This document shows, one piece after another, positions 19,026-29,421 of a stretch of 64,000 nucleotides of DNA. The first letter of the stretch is position 1. Each line of letters begins with the position of its first letter. Source of the stretch: an uncultured Saprospiraceae bacterium (lineage in GTDB: Bacteria > Bacteroidota > Bacteroidia > Chitinophagales > Saprospiraceae). Where the stretch lies: the NCBI GenBank assembly GCA_938045585.1, contig CALIAU010000016.1, positions 1-64,000 of the forward strand, read 5' to 3'. The notes beneath the pieces were generated by a model that was given only the letters and a program-made list of their open reading frames with translations, was not told where the DNA came from and made no database searches. The position numbers were made by a program, and so were the translations under genes.

Positions 19026-20597
19026 ATGAAAAATGTAATTCATTTAATTTTTCTTGTTCTGGCTACTACCTTGACGTATGCACAAGATGCTCCTCTCACT
19101 ATGACGGATGATTTAGCAGAGGCAGAATTTCACACAGTTATAAACCCTACGGATCCAAATAATATTGTAGTTGCCACTATGCATGGCTTTGAGACTATTG
19201 GAGACAGTTATTTTAGCATTTATTACTCAACAGATTTTGGTGTCAGTTGGGATTTAAGTGAATTTCAAGGAAAATACCCTAGTGACGAAGGAACGGGAGA
19301 TCCCGTTATGAGTTTTGATAATGCTGGTAATTTATATTTATGTCATCTAATTGCACGCGATAATGAGATATCAGGGGTATTCACTGTTCTCTCAAGATCT
19401 ACAGACAAGGGTAAAACTTGGGAAGAAGTGTATGAATTTGAAGATCCTTTTACTGACAAACCCTGGCTGGCAATTGACCAAAATCCTTCTTCCCCTCATT
19501 TTGGAAACATATACATAATAGATGTTACTTCACTTGGTGTCTCACTTATCTCGATAGACTCAGAATTAAATTTCATCGATATCGTTTCAGTGCCAGATGT
19601 AGATCATCTACCCTCTGTAATTGTAGCTCAAAATGGAGATGTCTTTACGAGTGGCATGAAATGGATTTCTGACCCAGTAGAATTTTATGTACATCGATAT
19701 ACAAACGGAGGCAAAGATCTTGTGAGCTCTGTTCCATTAGCACAGACACCAGACTACACCTTTGATGTTTCTGATGTCTCTAATAGATTTCAATTTAGTC
19801 CTTACCTAGCCATTGACAATACAAATAGTGATTATGCGGGACGCCTATACTTCACATTTACGAGTTCAGAGCAGGATGGCGAACGATTTTTTGATGTGCT
19901 CCAACTGTATTCTGATGATGAAGGATTGACCTGGAGTCCAGCCAAACAAGTTCACTCCAACTTGGATTTTCACGTGCAACAATATTATCCAAGTAGTTAT
20001 GTTAACCCGGAAGGTGTCGTCTTGGTCGATTGGTATGATCGCAAGAATTATGGAGAAGGCAGTAATTTAACTGATTTTTTCATTGGCATTTCCTATAATG
20101 GTGGCGAAGACTATACTGAATATAAATTAAATACACAATCCATGGATTTCACACAGATGGTTACAGCAGGAAATTCTTTTGGAATTGGTGAGTACCATCA
20201 ACTTGTAGCTACTGAAGAGACTGCGATTTCGTTTTGGTCGGATGGAAGAATGAATGATGGTGATTTAAATATTTACTATGCGAAAATAGACATTGACGAC
20301 CCCATCTCTGGCGTCTTTGAATCTGGTTTAATTCAAAAAGACATTAGCATTTCAAATATATACCCTCTCCCTGCTAGTGACATTATCCACGTTGATTTGG
20401 ATCTAGAGAAAGGATATACAATTGATTACGAAATATTGGACCTCACAGGTAAAACTATTCTAAAGGGACCTAAGGTGGATTATTCAAAAGGCAAGCATAC
20501 CATGGAGTTAAAAAATGTGCTTGCTCCTGGAAACTACATTCTTAAAATAAATACAGATACTGCTTATTTTAAATCGATGCAGTTTGTTAAATCCTAA
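19026..20597 (+). CDS. T9SS type A protein with sialidase-type beta-propeller
   Basis: A 523-residue secreted protein: signal peptide (MKNVIHLIFLVLATTLTYA), then a propeller with Asp-box repeats (YYSTDFGVSW, SRSTDKGKTW, LYSDDEGLTW) and a C-terminal sorting domain (IYPLPASDIIHVD, then YEILDLTGKTIL, GNYILKI). Asp boxes occur in sialidases and in many other glycan-binding or hydrolytic propellers. I do not see an arginine triad that would prove sialidase activity, so the activity is left open. It lies 3 bases before a lipoprotein gene. Confidence 0.75.
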   Translation: MKNVIHLIFLVLATTLTYAQDAPLTMTDDLAEAEFHTVINPTDPNNIVVATMHGFETIGDSYFSIYYSTDFGVSWDLSEFQGKYPSDEGTGDPVMSFDNAGNLYLCHLIARDNEISGVFTVLSRSTDKGKTWEEVYEFEDPFTDKPWLAIDQNPSSPHFGNIYIIDVTSLGVSLISIDSELNFIDIVSVPDVDHLPSVIVAQNGDVFTSGMKWISDPVEFYVHRYTNGGKDLVSSVPLAQTPDYTFDVSDVSNRFQFSPYLAIDNTNSDYAGRLYFTFTSSEQDGERFFDVLQLYSDDEGLTWSPAKQVHSNLDFHVQQYYPSSYVNPEGVVLVDWYDRKNYGEGSNLTDFFIGISYNGGEDYTEYKLNTQSMDFTQMVTAGNSFGIGEYHQLVATEETAISFWSDGRMNDGDLNIYYAKIDIDDPISGVFESGLIQKDISISNIYPLPASDIIHVDLDLEKGYTIDYEILDLTGKTILKGPKVDYSKGKHTMELKNVLAPGNYILKINTDTAYFKSMQFVKS

Positions 20598-20600
20598 GCT

Positions 20601-21008
20601 ATGTGGAAAGAGATATTTTTGTTGTTAAGCATCTTCTTGATGTTCTCTTGCGGTAGCCAAAAATCAAGCACGGAAGATTTTAAAGAAGATCAGATCACAA
20701 TTAATACATTAGTAGCTGAAAGATTTAGTAATAGAACTGCCAAAATCCTTCCAAATAATGATCGCAGTTATTCTATTGTCAGCACACGAAAAAAGACTCT
20801 GAAGATGCTTTTTCCAACCATCGATTTCTTTGTTTTTGACCACAATTCAAATACAATAATATTTGAAGATAGCCTAGCAGGAGGTTCGGTTGCATGGGAT
20901 TCTGAATATTCGCTTCGAGCGACTAATAGAGGATCAAAAACAGAAGGAATAGAAAAATACAGTTATCTGTATGATTGCAAATCAAAGAAAAAAATAACGC
21001 TTGAATAA
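20601..21008 (+). CDS. Hypothetical lipoprotein
   Basis: A 135-residue lipoprotein with lipobox LMFSC (Cys17) followed by GSQKSSTED. The body has a run of beta-strand-like segments (ITINTLVAERFS, SYSIVSTRKK, FFVFDHNSNTIIFED) and no catalytic motif. It starts 3 bases after the T9SS propeller gene and overlaps the next lipoprotein gene by 8 bases, so all three are probably one transcript. Confidence 0.7.
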   Translation: MWKEIFLLLSIFLMFSCGSQKSSTEDFKEDQITINTLVAERFSNRTAKILPNNDRSYSIVSTRKKTLKMLFPTIDFFVFDHNSNTIIFEDSLAGGSVAWDSEYSLRATNRGSKTEGIEKYSYLYDCKSKKKITLE

Positions 21009-21573
21009 GATCATCTCCATATTCCTTTGTATCTCCTTATTATATGCATGCAAATCAGACACACAAAAACAAGATGTTGCTGCAGACAGTATTTCAGGAC
21101 TGAACACGGTTGATAAACAAAGTAGTTTTCTTCTAGATATATTTTCTAAGGATCAAAATGTAAGAAAGAATGAAAAACTAGTAATCCAACAATTTGGAAT
21201 GGATAGCCCTGAGCACAGAACAGCAATTGATGAAGTTATAGAGACGGATGAGAAAAATTTACAACAGATAGAATCCTATTTGAAAAAATATGGACACCCA
21301 AATAGAAAAGTCCATGGAAGAGAGGCTACCGATACACCATGGCTGGTTATCCATCATGCTGCATCAGGCACTGGTGTACGTCGCAAATATTTTCCAACAT
21401 TCTATAAAGCCTTTAAGGATGGTCATATGTATGGTGATGCTTTGACAATGTATCTCAACAGGATGTATAATTTAAAATTTAACAAACGAATTGAATGGAA
21501 CCGACCTTATAGTGAATCAGAGGAAATAGATACACTTATACAAAGTTTAAAACTAGGTCCTCTTATTCAATAA
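21001..21573 (+). CDS. DUF6624-like lipoprotein, TTG start
   Basis: A 190-residue lipoprotein with signal sequence and lipobox LLYAC (Cys17). The start is TTG at 21001, inside the end of the preceding gene; no ATG gives a full signal peptide. The C-terminal half (from about 100) has HPNRKVHGREA, then TPWLVIHHA, and a helical segment ending LTMYLNRMYNL, which resembles the DUF6624 family of unknown function. Co-expression with the upstream lipoprotein is suggested by the 8-base overlap. Confidence 0.7.
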   Translation: MNKIISIFLCISLLYACKSDTQKQDVAADSISGLNTVDKQSSFLLDIFSKDQNVRKNEKLVIQQFGMDSPEHRTAIDEVIETDEKNLQQIESYLKKYGHPNRKVHGREATDTPWLVIHHAASGTGVRRKYFPTFYKAFKDGHMYGDALTMYLNRMYNLKFNKRIEWNRPYSESEEIDTLIQSLKLGPLIQ

Positions 21574-21602
21574 GGCATACTCCTGGTTTAGCAAAGCCAA
21601 AT

Positions 21603-22268
21603 TTACTTATCGAGAATTTTACGTATTCTTTCAGACATTTTTTCTTGTGTAGCATATCCTTGCGCAATGATATACATCTTGTCTTGGTGGCTAATAACAA
21701 CAGTAGGAAACGAATTCACACCGAGTGCCTGTGCTTTATTAAAATCTTCCTTAATTCTTTCCTTCGCTTCAGCAGATGCAAAAGCACTATTAAATTTCTC
21801 TTCGTTTATTTCCAGTGTACTCAAAATATCAGCATAACTCTCAGCTAAGTGCATATTTTTGTTCTCTTCGTAAAACGCATGTTGACTAGCATGAAAAAAA
21901 GCAAAAGACTTCTCAGGATGCATTTCACGTACAATCATATTTGCTCTGCAGGGTGGTTCTGTATCGTAGGTTATATTCGCATCATCCAAAATTTTATAAT
22001 TAAATTTTTGTTGAGAACGCTGATGCACCTCTTCCCAATGGTGTGTCAGAAAATCCTTTAAATCCGTCATGGTTTGTGTATTGTAAGGACGTAATCCACC
22101 TAGAATTAATTCAAATTCTAAAAGGTCTTTATACTCCGATTGTATCCCTTCTAATTCAGGAGCAATTCCATAGCACCAAGAACACATAGGGTCTCCTATA
22201 TAAATAAGCTTTGGTTTTTCTTCAATGGGTGTATACATAAGAGTAATTAGTAGTAAATGCATAATCAT
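21603..22268 (-). CDS. DsbA-family thioredoxin-fold protein
   Basis: A 221-residue DsbA-fold protein with redox motif CSWC (C29, C32) in GDPMCSWCYGI, the form found in FrnE-like and 2-hydroxychromene-isomerase-like cytoplasmic members rather than classical periplasmic DsbA. The cis-proline loop is NSFPTVVI. The short hydrophobic start (MIMHLLLITLMY) is too brief to be a sure signal peptide, and the start could also be Met3. It lies alone, convergent with the lipoprotein pair and downstream of the flavoprotein. Confidence 0.8.
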   Translation of the reverse strand: MIMHLLLITLMYTPIEEKPKLIYIGDPMCSWCYGIAPELEGIQSEYKDLLEFELILGGLRPYNTQTMTDLKDFLTHHWEEVHQRSQQKFNYKILDDANITYDTEPPCRANMIVREMHPEKSFAFFHASQHAFYEENKNMHLAESYADILSTLEINEEKFNSAFASAEAKERIKEDFNKAQALGVNSFPTVVISHQDKMYIIAQGYATQEKMSERIRKILDK

Positions 22269-22336
22269 ATCTTAAAGTTAACAGGAAAGTTTGAATAGTA
22301 CTGAAGAGATTCTTGCTAAGGTAGCCAATAAGACCT

Positions 22337-23545
22337 TTAGTCTTGTTCAAGAGCGGTACTAGCTAGGTAGGCACCTGTCCAAGCGGCTTGAAAGTTATAC
22401 CCTCCTGTTAGTGCATCAATATTGAGTATCTCACCTGCCAAATGCATATTTTTAAATTTCTTACTTGAGAAGTCTTTAAAGTTAATTTCTCGTAAATCAA
22501 CTCCTCCCGCAGTGACAAATTCATCTTTAAATCTGTTCTGGCCAAGCACCTGAAATCTTGCGCGTTTCAAAGCATCTTGGAGAATCTGCATTTCTTGCTT
22601 ATTCAAACTTCCAAAATTTTTAGTAGGATCCAATTGCGCGTGCGCTATCAAGCTTGCGCATAGACGTTTCGGCAAACCCAATACATGATGATTTACAATC
22701 AAGCTCTTACCCTCTTGCTCTCTCCAACTTAGAATTTCATCATCGGAAATATCAGGTCTAAAGTCTACAAGCAGATTGAATTTATAGTCAAGCGTATGCA
22801 ATTCTCTTGCAGCAATGGCACTCATTTTTAGTACGGAGGGAGCACTTAATCCCTTATGCGTTATTAACAATGGACCATCTGTAGTAATCTTAGTATTCTC
22901 AATTTTCAATTCGACATTACGCACAGCAACACCTGGCAAATTTCGAAGTCTTGGATCAGCTATTTTAAAGGTAAATAAAGAAGGAACAGGCGGGACTATG
23001 GAGTGGCCTAAAGTTTTTAAGCACTTCCACATAAACTTACTACTTCCAGCTCCTATAAAAATCTTATCTGCGTGCAAAACTTCATTGTTTAGTAGATATA
23101 CATCAAAGCCGTTTACTCCCTCGTCTTTTGGAACAATGTCTACAACTTTAGCTGAGGTCCGTACATCTACCCCATTATCTAAGCAGCCCTGATATAGACA
23201 GTCGATAATCGCTTGCGAAGTATTTGCTTCAGGAAACATTCTACCATCAGCTTCAGATACAATCTCAACCTTACGTTCCCTAAACCAATCTATAGTCTGT
23301 GCTGGTCCAAAATGATAAAAGGGTCCGAGCAATTCTCTCTGACCTCTAGGATAGGCCAATACGAGTTCTTCTGGATCAAAACAATTGTGTGTTACATTGC
23401 AGCGACCACCTCCTGATATTCGAACTTTCTGAAGGACATCTTTACCCTGCTCCAGAATTGTAAAATTATACCCAGGATACCCTTGTGAACCCTCCGCTGC
23501 AAAGAAAAACGAAGCTCCTCCTCCTCCTACACAAATCACCTGCAT
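22337..23545 (-). CDS. HI0933/YhiN-type FAD-dependent oxidoreductase
   Basis: A 402-residue flavoprotein with the FAD-binding Rossmann motif VICVGGGGASFFFAAEG at the N-terminus, followed by ILEQGKDVLQKVRISGGGRC and NVTHNC, a signature of the HI0933/BaiN-like family. The C-terminal FAD contact is GEILNIDALTGGYNFQAAW. Members reduce or oxidise small substrates with NAD(P)H, but the physiological substrate is unknown. Full length, with its own promoter region of about 157 bases upstream. Confidence 0.85.
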   Translation of the reverse strand: MQVICVGGGGASFFFAAEGSQGYPGYNFTILEQGKDVLQKVRISGGGRCNVTHNCFDPEELVLAYPRGQRELLGPFYHFGPAQTIDWFRERKVEIVSEADGRMFPEANTSQAIIDCLYQGCLDNGVDVRTSAKVVDIVPKDEGVNGFDVYLLNNEVLHADKIFIGAGSSKFMWKCLKTLGHSIVPPVPSLFTFKIADPRLRNLPGVAVRNVELKIENTKITTDGPLLITHKGLSAPSVLKMSAIAARELHTLDYKFNLLVDFRPDISDDEILSWREQEGKSLIVNHHVLGLPKRLCASLIAHAQLDPTKNFGSLNKQEMQILQDALKRARFQVLGQNRFKDEFVTAGGVDLREINFKDFSSKKFKNMHLAGEILNIDALTGGYNFQAAWTGAYLASTALEQD

Positions 23546-23702
23546 CGTATCATGGTTTTCATCTTGTAAAAGTATCTAAAAGTTTGAAATAATGTAATCG
23601 ATGCAAGAACTAGTCGTGTAAACAATACTAAAATAACTGCATGGTACTTCCTAAATAACAATTATTTTTACTTATTGAGATTAAAATATTAATTTAAACT
23701 GA

Positions 23703-24893
23703 ATGACAAACAATATAAAACCTACTTCCATCTTTAATCGCATCCATTCCTTAGACCTTTTAAGAGGATTTGCATTGCTGGGTATTTTGATAATGAATAT
23801 TGTTTCATTTTCCCATGTTGGCATTGGCTATCTTAACCCAACTCTTGGAGCAGGCTTAGAAGGCTACAATTCTATTTTACATGGCTTCTCTTATTTATTT
23901 GCTGACATGCGATTTATGAGTTTATTTTCCATTCTATTTGGGGCAGGTGTTTTACTATTTGCAGAAAATGCGGAAAGAAAGAGTATTTCTGCTGCTAAAT
24001 ATCATTATAAAAGAATGGCACTTCTACTCATTTTTGGCCTCATGCATGCATATTTAATATGGATGGGTGATATTCTTGTAAGTTATGCAATTTGTGGTTC
24101 GCTTGTTTTTCTAATGCGTAAGTTTAAGCCTAAGACCTTATTAATTTTGAGTGTTGTATTTTTTATCGTTCCTCCAATCTTATCCCTACTTACATATTTC
24201 TTCACCCCTCCTGAAGTTTTAGCAGAGACATTTGCATTTTATAATGCCACACCTGCCATGTTAGAAAAAGATATACAAACTATGACAGGTTCGTATATGG
24301 AACAAATGCCTTTACGCATAGAGGGTGCTATTGAACTACAGACTCTTTTGTTTTTTATAGAAACTTTCTGGAGAGCTATGTCGATGATGCTACTAGGCAT
24401 GTTTTTATTCAAGACAGATGTATTGAATGCAAAAAGAGAAAATGGGTTTTATAAAAAAATGATAGTCTATGGCTTAGTCATCGGACTTACAATATCAGGC
24501 ATTGGTCTATTTAGGTCTTACGCACACAATTGGGAAGGTATCTGGGTAATGAATGTAGGCCACCATTATAATTATATAGGGAGTGTCTTTGTGGCCTTAG
24601 CCTATGTAGGGATAGTCATGTTAATCAGTAAGGCCAAAAGTTTATACTTCTTTAAAATGCGTATGCAGGCAGTGGGTCGTATGGCATTCACTAACTACAT
24701 TGGCACCTCCGTTATATGTACAGCAATTTTCTATGGTCACGGACTTGGCTTATATGGTCAATTTGATCGATTAGAACAATGGGGTGTTATCCTTCTTGTC
24801 TGGACTCTTATTCTTATAGTCTCTCCTCTGATTCTTACTAAGTTTAAGCAAGGACCATTGGAATTTCTATGGAGAAAACTGACCTACTTATAA
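23703..24893 (+). CDS. DUF418 membrane protein
   Basis: A 396-residue polytopic membrane protein with the family start RIHSLDLLRGFALLGILIMN and a C-terminal DUF418 block that includes FRSYAHNWEG, VGRMAFTNYIG and GPLEFLWRKLTY. About nine to ten helices are visible. DUF418 proteins are related to acyltransferase-like membrane proteins but have no settled function. Its stop codon overlaps the convergent gene by 6 bases (TTATAA). Confidence 0.8.
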   Translation: MTNNIKPTSIFNRIHSLDLLRGFALLGILIMNIVSFSHVGIGYLNPTLGAGLEGYNSILHGFSYLFADMRFMSLFSILFGAGVLLFAENAERKSISAAKYHYKRMALLLIFGLMHAYLIWMGDILVSYAICGSLVFLMRKFKPKTLLILSVVFFIVPPILSLLTYFFTPPEVLAETFAFYNATPAMLEKDIQTMTGSYMEQMPLRIEGAIELQTLLFFIETFWRAMSMMLLGMFLFKTDVLNAKRENGFYKKMIVYGLVIGLTISGIGLFRSYAHNWEGIWVMNVGHHYNYIGSVFVALAYVGIVMLISKAKSLYFFKMRMQAVGRMAFTNYIGTSVICTAIFYGHGLGLYGQFDRLEQWGVILLVWTLILIVSPLILTKFKQGPLEFLWRKLTYL

Positions 24894-25223
24894 TGCATCT
24901 TCATCAAAGAGATCATCATAATTATGTATATCCTCTCGGTTTTCTGATTCTTTCTCTTCGTAAATAATATCGAGCATATGGGATGCTTCTTCTAAGTCTT
25001 CTTCAGCATCATTTATACTTTCTGTTACAAGTTCTTGCGCCTCATCAATTTTAATAAGGTAAGAATGCTCTTCCGTTTCGAATGGTATCGCTTTACAATA
25101 TTTGCCTGCTTTTTCTGTAAAAGAAATCAAATGATTTTCATAACCCAAAGGAAATTTCTCTTGCAACATAGCATACAATTCTGGGTCTAGGTTTCCAATT
25201 GTTTTAATTATTCTAGGCTTCAT
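24888..25223 (-). CDS. Hypothetical acidic protein
   Basis: A 111-residue soluble protein. The first 70 residues look like a folded alpha/beta unit (LDPELYAMLQEKFPLGYENH, then AIPFETEEHSYLIKID), and the rest is a strongly acidic helical tail rich in Glu and Asp (NDAEEDLEEA ... YDDLFDEDAL). No catalytic motif or signal peptide. The acidic tail suggests a protein-protein contact, but this is only inference. It sits upstream of dnaK's 3' end on the same strand. Confidence 0.65.
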   Translation of the reverse strand: MKPRIIKTIGNLDPELYAMLQEKFPLGYENHLISFTEKAGKYCKAIPFETEEHSYLIKIDEAQELVTESINDAEEDLEEASHMLDIIYEEKESENREDIHNYDDLFDEDAL

Positions 25224-25356
25224 CTTGACATCTACTCGTTAAAAATGGGGTTCAAATATGGGCTAGTCTCTGTTCTAATTAAAAGACCATAATTAAAACC
25301 CTTACCCCTATGCACTTTATACTGAGCTCTATTTAGTGCAATGTACTTGTCAAAAA

Positions 25357-25390
25357 AAATGCAGCGCAGTAATCATACTACGCTGCATTT
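25357..25390 (-). terminator. dnaK terminator
   Basis: A 10-bp perfect stem (AAATGCAGCG at 25357-25366 with CGCTGCATTT at 25381-25390) extends through a mismatch into 4 more pairs around an ATCA loop. On the minus strand it is followed by a run of T residues (TTTTTTTTG). It lies 26 bases past the dnaK stop codon, a good intrinsic terminator. Confidence 0.8.
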
Positions 25391-25416
25391 ATATTTTCCC
25401 AGTAAATAATTATTCC

Positions 25417-27333
25417 TTATTTACTTTCATCTACTTCTTCAAATTCTACATCTGTTACATCTTCATCTGGTGCTCCAGATGCAGCATCTCCAGATGCATC
25501 CGCAGTCGCTTCCCCATTTGCAGCATCTCCCTGTGTAGCCTTATATATATCCTGGCTTGCTTCCTGCCAAGCGGCATTCATTTTCTCCATGGCTGCATCA
25601 ATTTGCGCAATATCCTGCGTTTTGTGTGCTTCTTTCAATTCCACTAAGGCAGCATCAATAGCTCCCTTCTTGTCTTCTGGAATCTTGTCACCATAGTCCT
25701 TCATTTGTTTTTCCGTTTGGAAAATCAAACTATCCGCCATATTAATTTTGTCAGCAGCTTCTCTTGCCTTTGCATCATCATCTGCATTAGCGGCAGCTTC
25801 AGCCTTCATTTTTTCTATCTCTTCTTTTGACAATCCGGTAGATGCTTCAATTCTAATATTCTGTTCTTTTCCTGTTCCTTTATCTTTTGCAGAAACATTC
25901 AAGATACCATTGGCGTCCATATCAAAGGTCACTTCAACCTGTGGTACTCCTCTTGGCGCAGGTGGAATTCCGTCCAAAATAAATCGGCCTACAGTTCTGT
26001 TGTACTTCGCCATGGAACGTTCACCTTGCAGTATATGAATCTCAACACTTGGTTGGTTATCAGCGGCAGTGGAATATGTCTTCTGCTTTTTGGTAGGTAT
26101 AGTTGAATTGGCCTCTATCACAACATCATACACACCTCCCATTACTTCAATTCCCATAGAAAGTGGAGTCACATCTAATAATAATACATCTTGCACATCT
26201 CCACTTAAGACACCCCCTTGGATAGAAGCACCTACGGCTACTACCTCATCTGGATTTACACTTCTATTTGGTTTCTTACCAAAAAACTCCTCAACTGCTT
26301 GTTGAATTCTAGGGATTCTAGTAGAACCACCCACTAAAATAATTTCGTTGATATCTGATTTAGACAATCCTGCATCTTTCAGTGCTTCTTGACAAGGCTT
26401 TAATGTTCTTGTTACGAGATCATCGGCGAGTTTTTCAAATTGCGCTCTGCTAAGTTTAGTTACAAGGTGTTTAGGAACCCCATCTACTGCTGTTACATAA
26501 GGCAGGTTTATTTCTGTTTCAGAGGAGCTTGACAATTCAATTTTCGCTTTTTCAGCAGCTTCTTTCAGTCTTTGTAAAGCCATTGGATCTTTTCTCAAGT
26601 CAATATTTTCTTGAGCAATAAACTTCTCTGCTAACCAATTGATAATCACTTGATCAAAATCATCTCCTCCTAAGTGCGTATCTCCATTTGTAGATTTTAC
26701 TTCAAATACTCCATCTCCTAATTCCAAAATAGAAATATCAAAGGTTCCTCCTCCCAGGTCATATACTGCAATGGTAGAATCTTCTCCTTTTTTATCCAAA
26801 CCATATGCGAGCGCTGCTGCAGTAGGCTCGTTTATAATTCGCTTAATAGTAAGCCCAGCAATTTCCCCCGCTTCCTTCGTCGCTTGTCTTTGTGAGTCAT
26901 TAAAGTATGCAGGAACTGTAACCACAGCTTCTGTAACTTCTTGACCAAGAAAATCCTCCGCTGTCTTTTTCATTTTCTGCAATACCATGGCAGATAATTC
27001 TTGCGGCGTATACTTCCTTCCTTCAATTTCTACACGCACAGTATCATTATCTCCCTTTGTTACTTTGTATGCAGAACGTTTGATCTCTTCAGTGCATTCA
27101 GAAAATCTGTTCCCCATAAATCGCTTAATGGATGCTATTGTTCTTGTAGGATTGGTAATCGCCTGACGCTTAGCAGGGTCTCCTACCTTACGCTCTCCAT
27201 TATCTAAAAAAGCGACTACTGAAGGCGTGGTTCTTCTACCTTCTTCGTTAGGTATTACAACGGGTTCGTTCCCTTCCATTACGGCAACACAAGAGTTCGT
27301 TGTTCCTAAATCTATTCCTATAATTTTTCCCAT
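25417..27333 (-). CDS. dnaK: Chaperone DnaK (Hsp70)
   Basis: A 638-residue Hsp70 that folds and refolds proteins with DnaJ and GrpE in an ATP cycle. The start is [20 protein letters not shown], the phosphate-2 motif is [13 protein letters not shown], and the substrate-binding domain and helical lid follow, ending with an Ala/Gly-rich linker and an acidic tail [10 protein letters not shown]. Length and order match normal bacterial DnaK. dnaJ and grpE are not adjacent. No CIRCE element was seen upstream. Confidence 0.97.
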   Translation of the reverse strand: MGKIIGIDLGTTNSCVAVMEGNEPVVIPNEEGRRTTPSVVAFLDNGERKVGDPAKRQAITNPTRTIASIKRFMGNRFSECTEEIKRSAYKVTKGDNDTVRVEIEGRKYTPQELSAMVLQKMKKTAEDFLGQEVTEAVVTVPAYFNDSQRQATKEAGEIAGLTIKRIINEPTAAALAYGLDKKGEDSTIAVYDLGGGTFDISILELGDGVFEVKSTNGDTHLGGDDFDQVIINWLAEKFIAQENIDLRKDPMALQRLKEAAEKAKIELSSSSETEINLPYVTAVDGVPKHLVTKLSRAQFEKLADDLVTRTLKPCQEALKDAGLSKSDINEIILVGGSTRIPRIQQAVEEFFGKKPNRSVNPDEVVAVGASIQGGVLSGDVQDVLLLDVTPLSMGIEVMGGVYDVVIEANSTIPTKKQKTYSTAADNQPSVEIHILQGERSMAKYNRTVGRFILDGIPPAPRGVPQVEVTFDMDANGILNVSAKDKGTGKEQNIRIEASTGLSKEEIEKMKAEAAANADDDAKAREAADKINMADSLIFQTEKQMKDYGDKIPEDKKGAIDAALVELKEAHKTQDIAQIDAAMEKMNAAWQEASQDIYKATQGDAANGEATADASGDAASGAPDEDVTDVEFEEVDESK

Positions 27334-27494
27334 ATTGATATAGTTCTAATCTTTTAAAATCAATTAATATCTAAAAAGAGTCAATTCTAGTGCCAATGGC
27401 ATTAAACAGTCAAAAGGGCGGAAATCCCCTTTTTATAAGGTAATTATGACTCCTGAAATAGAAATCATACATGACAAAACGTCAGAATGGCAGT

Positions 27495-28487
27495 TTAAAA
27501 TCCTAAATCGCGTGTGAGAGCATTCGTTGTTAGAGAATCTAAGCTTAAACCATTCAAAGGCACATTTAAAACCTCAGATCTCGTTATAGAAGAAAATATG
27601 CCTCTTCCTTCTGAAAGGTTTGTGAACACAGGAATGTCCTGTGAAGATGTAATTCCAAGATTGGCAAGACCAACACTTCTATAGTCCTGTAATTCTACAC
27701 CTCCTCCAAGGATAATAACATTAATATCTCTGAATACGCGTTCCCATTTGGGATCTTTTTCTAGGGCACCAGACATAAAGCTGTAAAAATTGATACCATC
27801 TAATTGGTGTTCAATATTCCCGACATCAGGTTCTACTGCAAAGCCTTCTAGTACCTTCCACTCATAGGTGCGTGGCTGAAAGGCAGATCCTGCTACTGAA
27901 TTATCTTTTTCCAAGACATTAATCTCAAAATAAATATCAAACAAAGCTAGGGTTTCATTTCCTCTCCATTGTAGAGTATATGTACTGTTTGGACGTAAAT
28001 CAATCAAACCCATTTCTCCAGGCTTCTTTATGCAAGAGTTTGCTACTAAGAGTGTTTGTGCTGTTACAGGAATATCCGAATCATCCTTCAAGACCTCTAG
28101 TCTATAGCTATCCCCTTCTATTAGGTTTATCTCAGAAGAAAGTTTTTTGTAAAGAGTATTAGGAGCATTCGCAAAGATACCTTCTTCACGCTGATAACCT
28201 TCTGCATTACCATCTACTTCTTCAAAGATATATTCCTGTCCAGTTGCTTCATGAATGAGAGCAACTCTAGCATTCTCATAGTATAAATTAGAAGGATCCA
28301 TTGCTAAATCAACCGCAGAAATAGATTCATCTGCAAAGGCTTTTTCTACACGTAGGTACTGCGCCGTATCCTGCGCAGACAATAAACCATAGACGATAGG
28401 AATATCATTGCCTTCTTCGATTAAATCCAGATCATTGGCACAGGCAAAGAAAATTCCGCAAAAAATGAATGCTACTAAATATTTCAT
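27495..28487 (-). CDS. DUF4249 lipoprotein
   Basis: A 330-residue lipoprotein with lipobox FFAC (Cys16) when started at the ATG at 28485-28487; a longer in-frame start at 28547 would put 20 residues before the signal sequence and is rejected. The domain begins IPIVYGLLSAQDTAQYLRVE, typical of DUF4249, a Bacteroidota outer-membrane-associated family often encoded beside TonB receptors. Here no TonB receptor is adjacent. Function is not settled; binding to a surface receptor is a guess from family context. Confidence 0.8.
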   Translation of the reverse strand: MKYLVAFIFCGIFFACANDLDLIEEGNDIPIVYGLLSAQDTAQYLRVEKAFADESISAVDLAMDPSNLYYENARVALIHEATGQEYIFEEVDGNAEGYQREEGIFANAPNTLYKKLSSEINLIEGDSYRLEVLKDDSDIPVTAQTLLVANSCIKKPGEMGLIDLRPNSTYTLQWRGNETLALFDIYFEINVLEKDNSVAGSAFQPRTYEWKVLEGFAVEPDVGNIEHQLDGINFYSFMSGALEKDPKWERVFRDINVIILGGGVELQDYRSVGLANLGITSSQDIPVFTNLSEGRGIFSSITRSEVLNVPLNGLSLDSLTTNALTRDLGF

Positions 28488-28600
28488 AGTGCAAAAATAC
28501 AAATAAATACCCTTTTCACCTTCAAAATATAGGCTTCTATGGGACATTTAGCCTTGAACTTTGATAAACTAATTTTAACTTGCAGACCTAAAATATTGCT

Positions 28601-29419
28601 ATGTCGACAGCAAAAAAGGAAGTTAAACGTGTTACAACGCATGTTCTTCAGAATATGAAGAACACCGGCGAGAAAATCTCTATGGTTACTGCATATGATT
28701 ATAGTATGGCAACTATAGTGGATGATGCAAAGATTGACGTCATCTTGGTAGGTGATTCTGCTTCCAATGTAATAGCTGGACATGAAACTACCCTTCCAAT
28801 TACTTTGGACCAAATGATTTATCATGCTCAATCTGTTGTGCGAGGTGTCAAACGTGCCTTGGTGGTTGTGGATCTTCCCTTTGGTTCTTATCAGGGTAAC
28901 AGTGAAGTTGCACTGCATTCTGCGATTCGCATAATGAAAGAATCTGGTGCACATGCGGTTAAATTAGAAGGTGGGGAAAAAGAGGCAGAGAGTATCGAAC
29001 GTATTATTGGAGCTGGTGTGCCAGTCATGGGTCACTTAGGGCTCACTCCGCAGTCTATCTATAAATTTGGAACGTATACAGTAAGAGCAAAAGAGGAGGC
29101 AGAAGCAAAACAATTAAAACGCGATGCAAGATTACTAGACAAGTTAGGTTGTTTTGGCATCGTTCTGGAAAAAATTCCTGCTGAGTTAGGAAAAGAAGTA
29201 AGTGAGGACATTCGCATTCCAACCATAGGGATTGGTGGAGGAAAACATACAGATGGACAGGTACTGGTATTGCATGATTTACTAGGAATTACGAAAGAAT
29301 TTAATCCACGCTTTTTACGTCGATACTTAAACCTTTACGATGACATAAAAGGCGCCATCGAGCAGTATGTGAGTGATGTAAAATCACAAGACTTTCCAAA
29401 CGATACAGAGCAGTACTAG
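28601..29419 (+). CDS. panB: 3-methyl-2-oxobutanoate hydroxymethyltransferase
   Basis: A 272-residue enzyme that transfers a hydroxymethyl group from 5,10-methylene-tetrahydrofolate to 2-oxoisovalerate, making ketopantoate for pantothenate and CoA. Signature segments are [27 protein letters not shown] (metal-binding Asp), [15 protein letters not shown], and [11 protein letters not shown]. Length is normal. It is divergent from the DUF4249 gene and 2 bases upstream of mltG, with which it is probably co-transcribed. panC is not in the window. Confidence 0.96.
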   Translation: MSTAKKEVKRVTTHVLQNMKNTGEKISMVTAYDYSMATIVDDAKIDVILVGDSASNVIAGHETTLPITLDQMIYHAQSVVRGVKRALVVVDLPFGSYQGNSEVALHSAIRIMKESGAHAVKLEGGEKEAESIERIIGAGVPVMGHLGLTPQSIYKFGTYTVRAKEEAEAKQLKRDARLLDKLGCFGIVLEKIPAELGKEVSEDIRIPTIGIGGGKHTDGQVLVLHDLLGITKEFNPRFLRRYLNLYDDIKGAIEQYVSDVKSQDFPNDTEQY

Positions 29420-29421
29420 GC

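Noticed and set aside
25748-26305. Plus-strand open frames inside dnaK
   Set aside because: Mirror frames of a strongly conserved gene; no start context or family resemblance.
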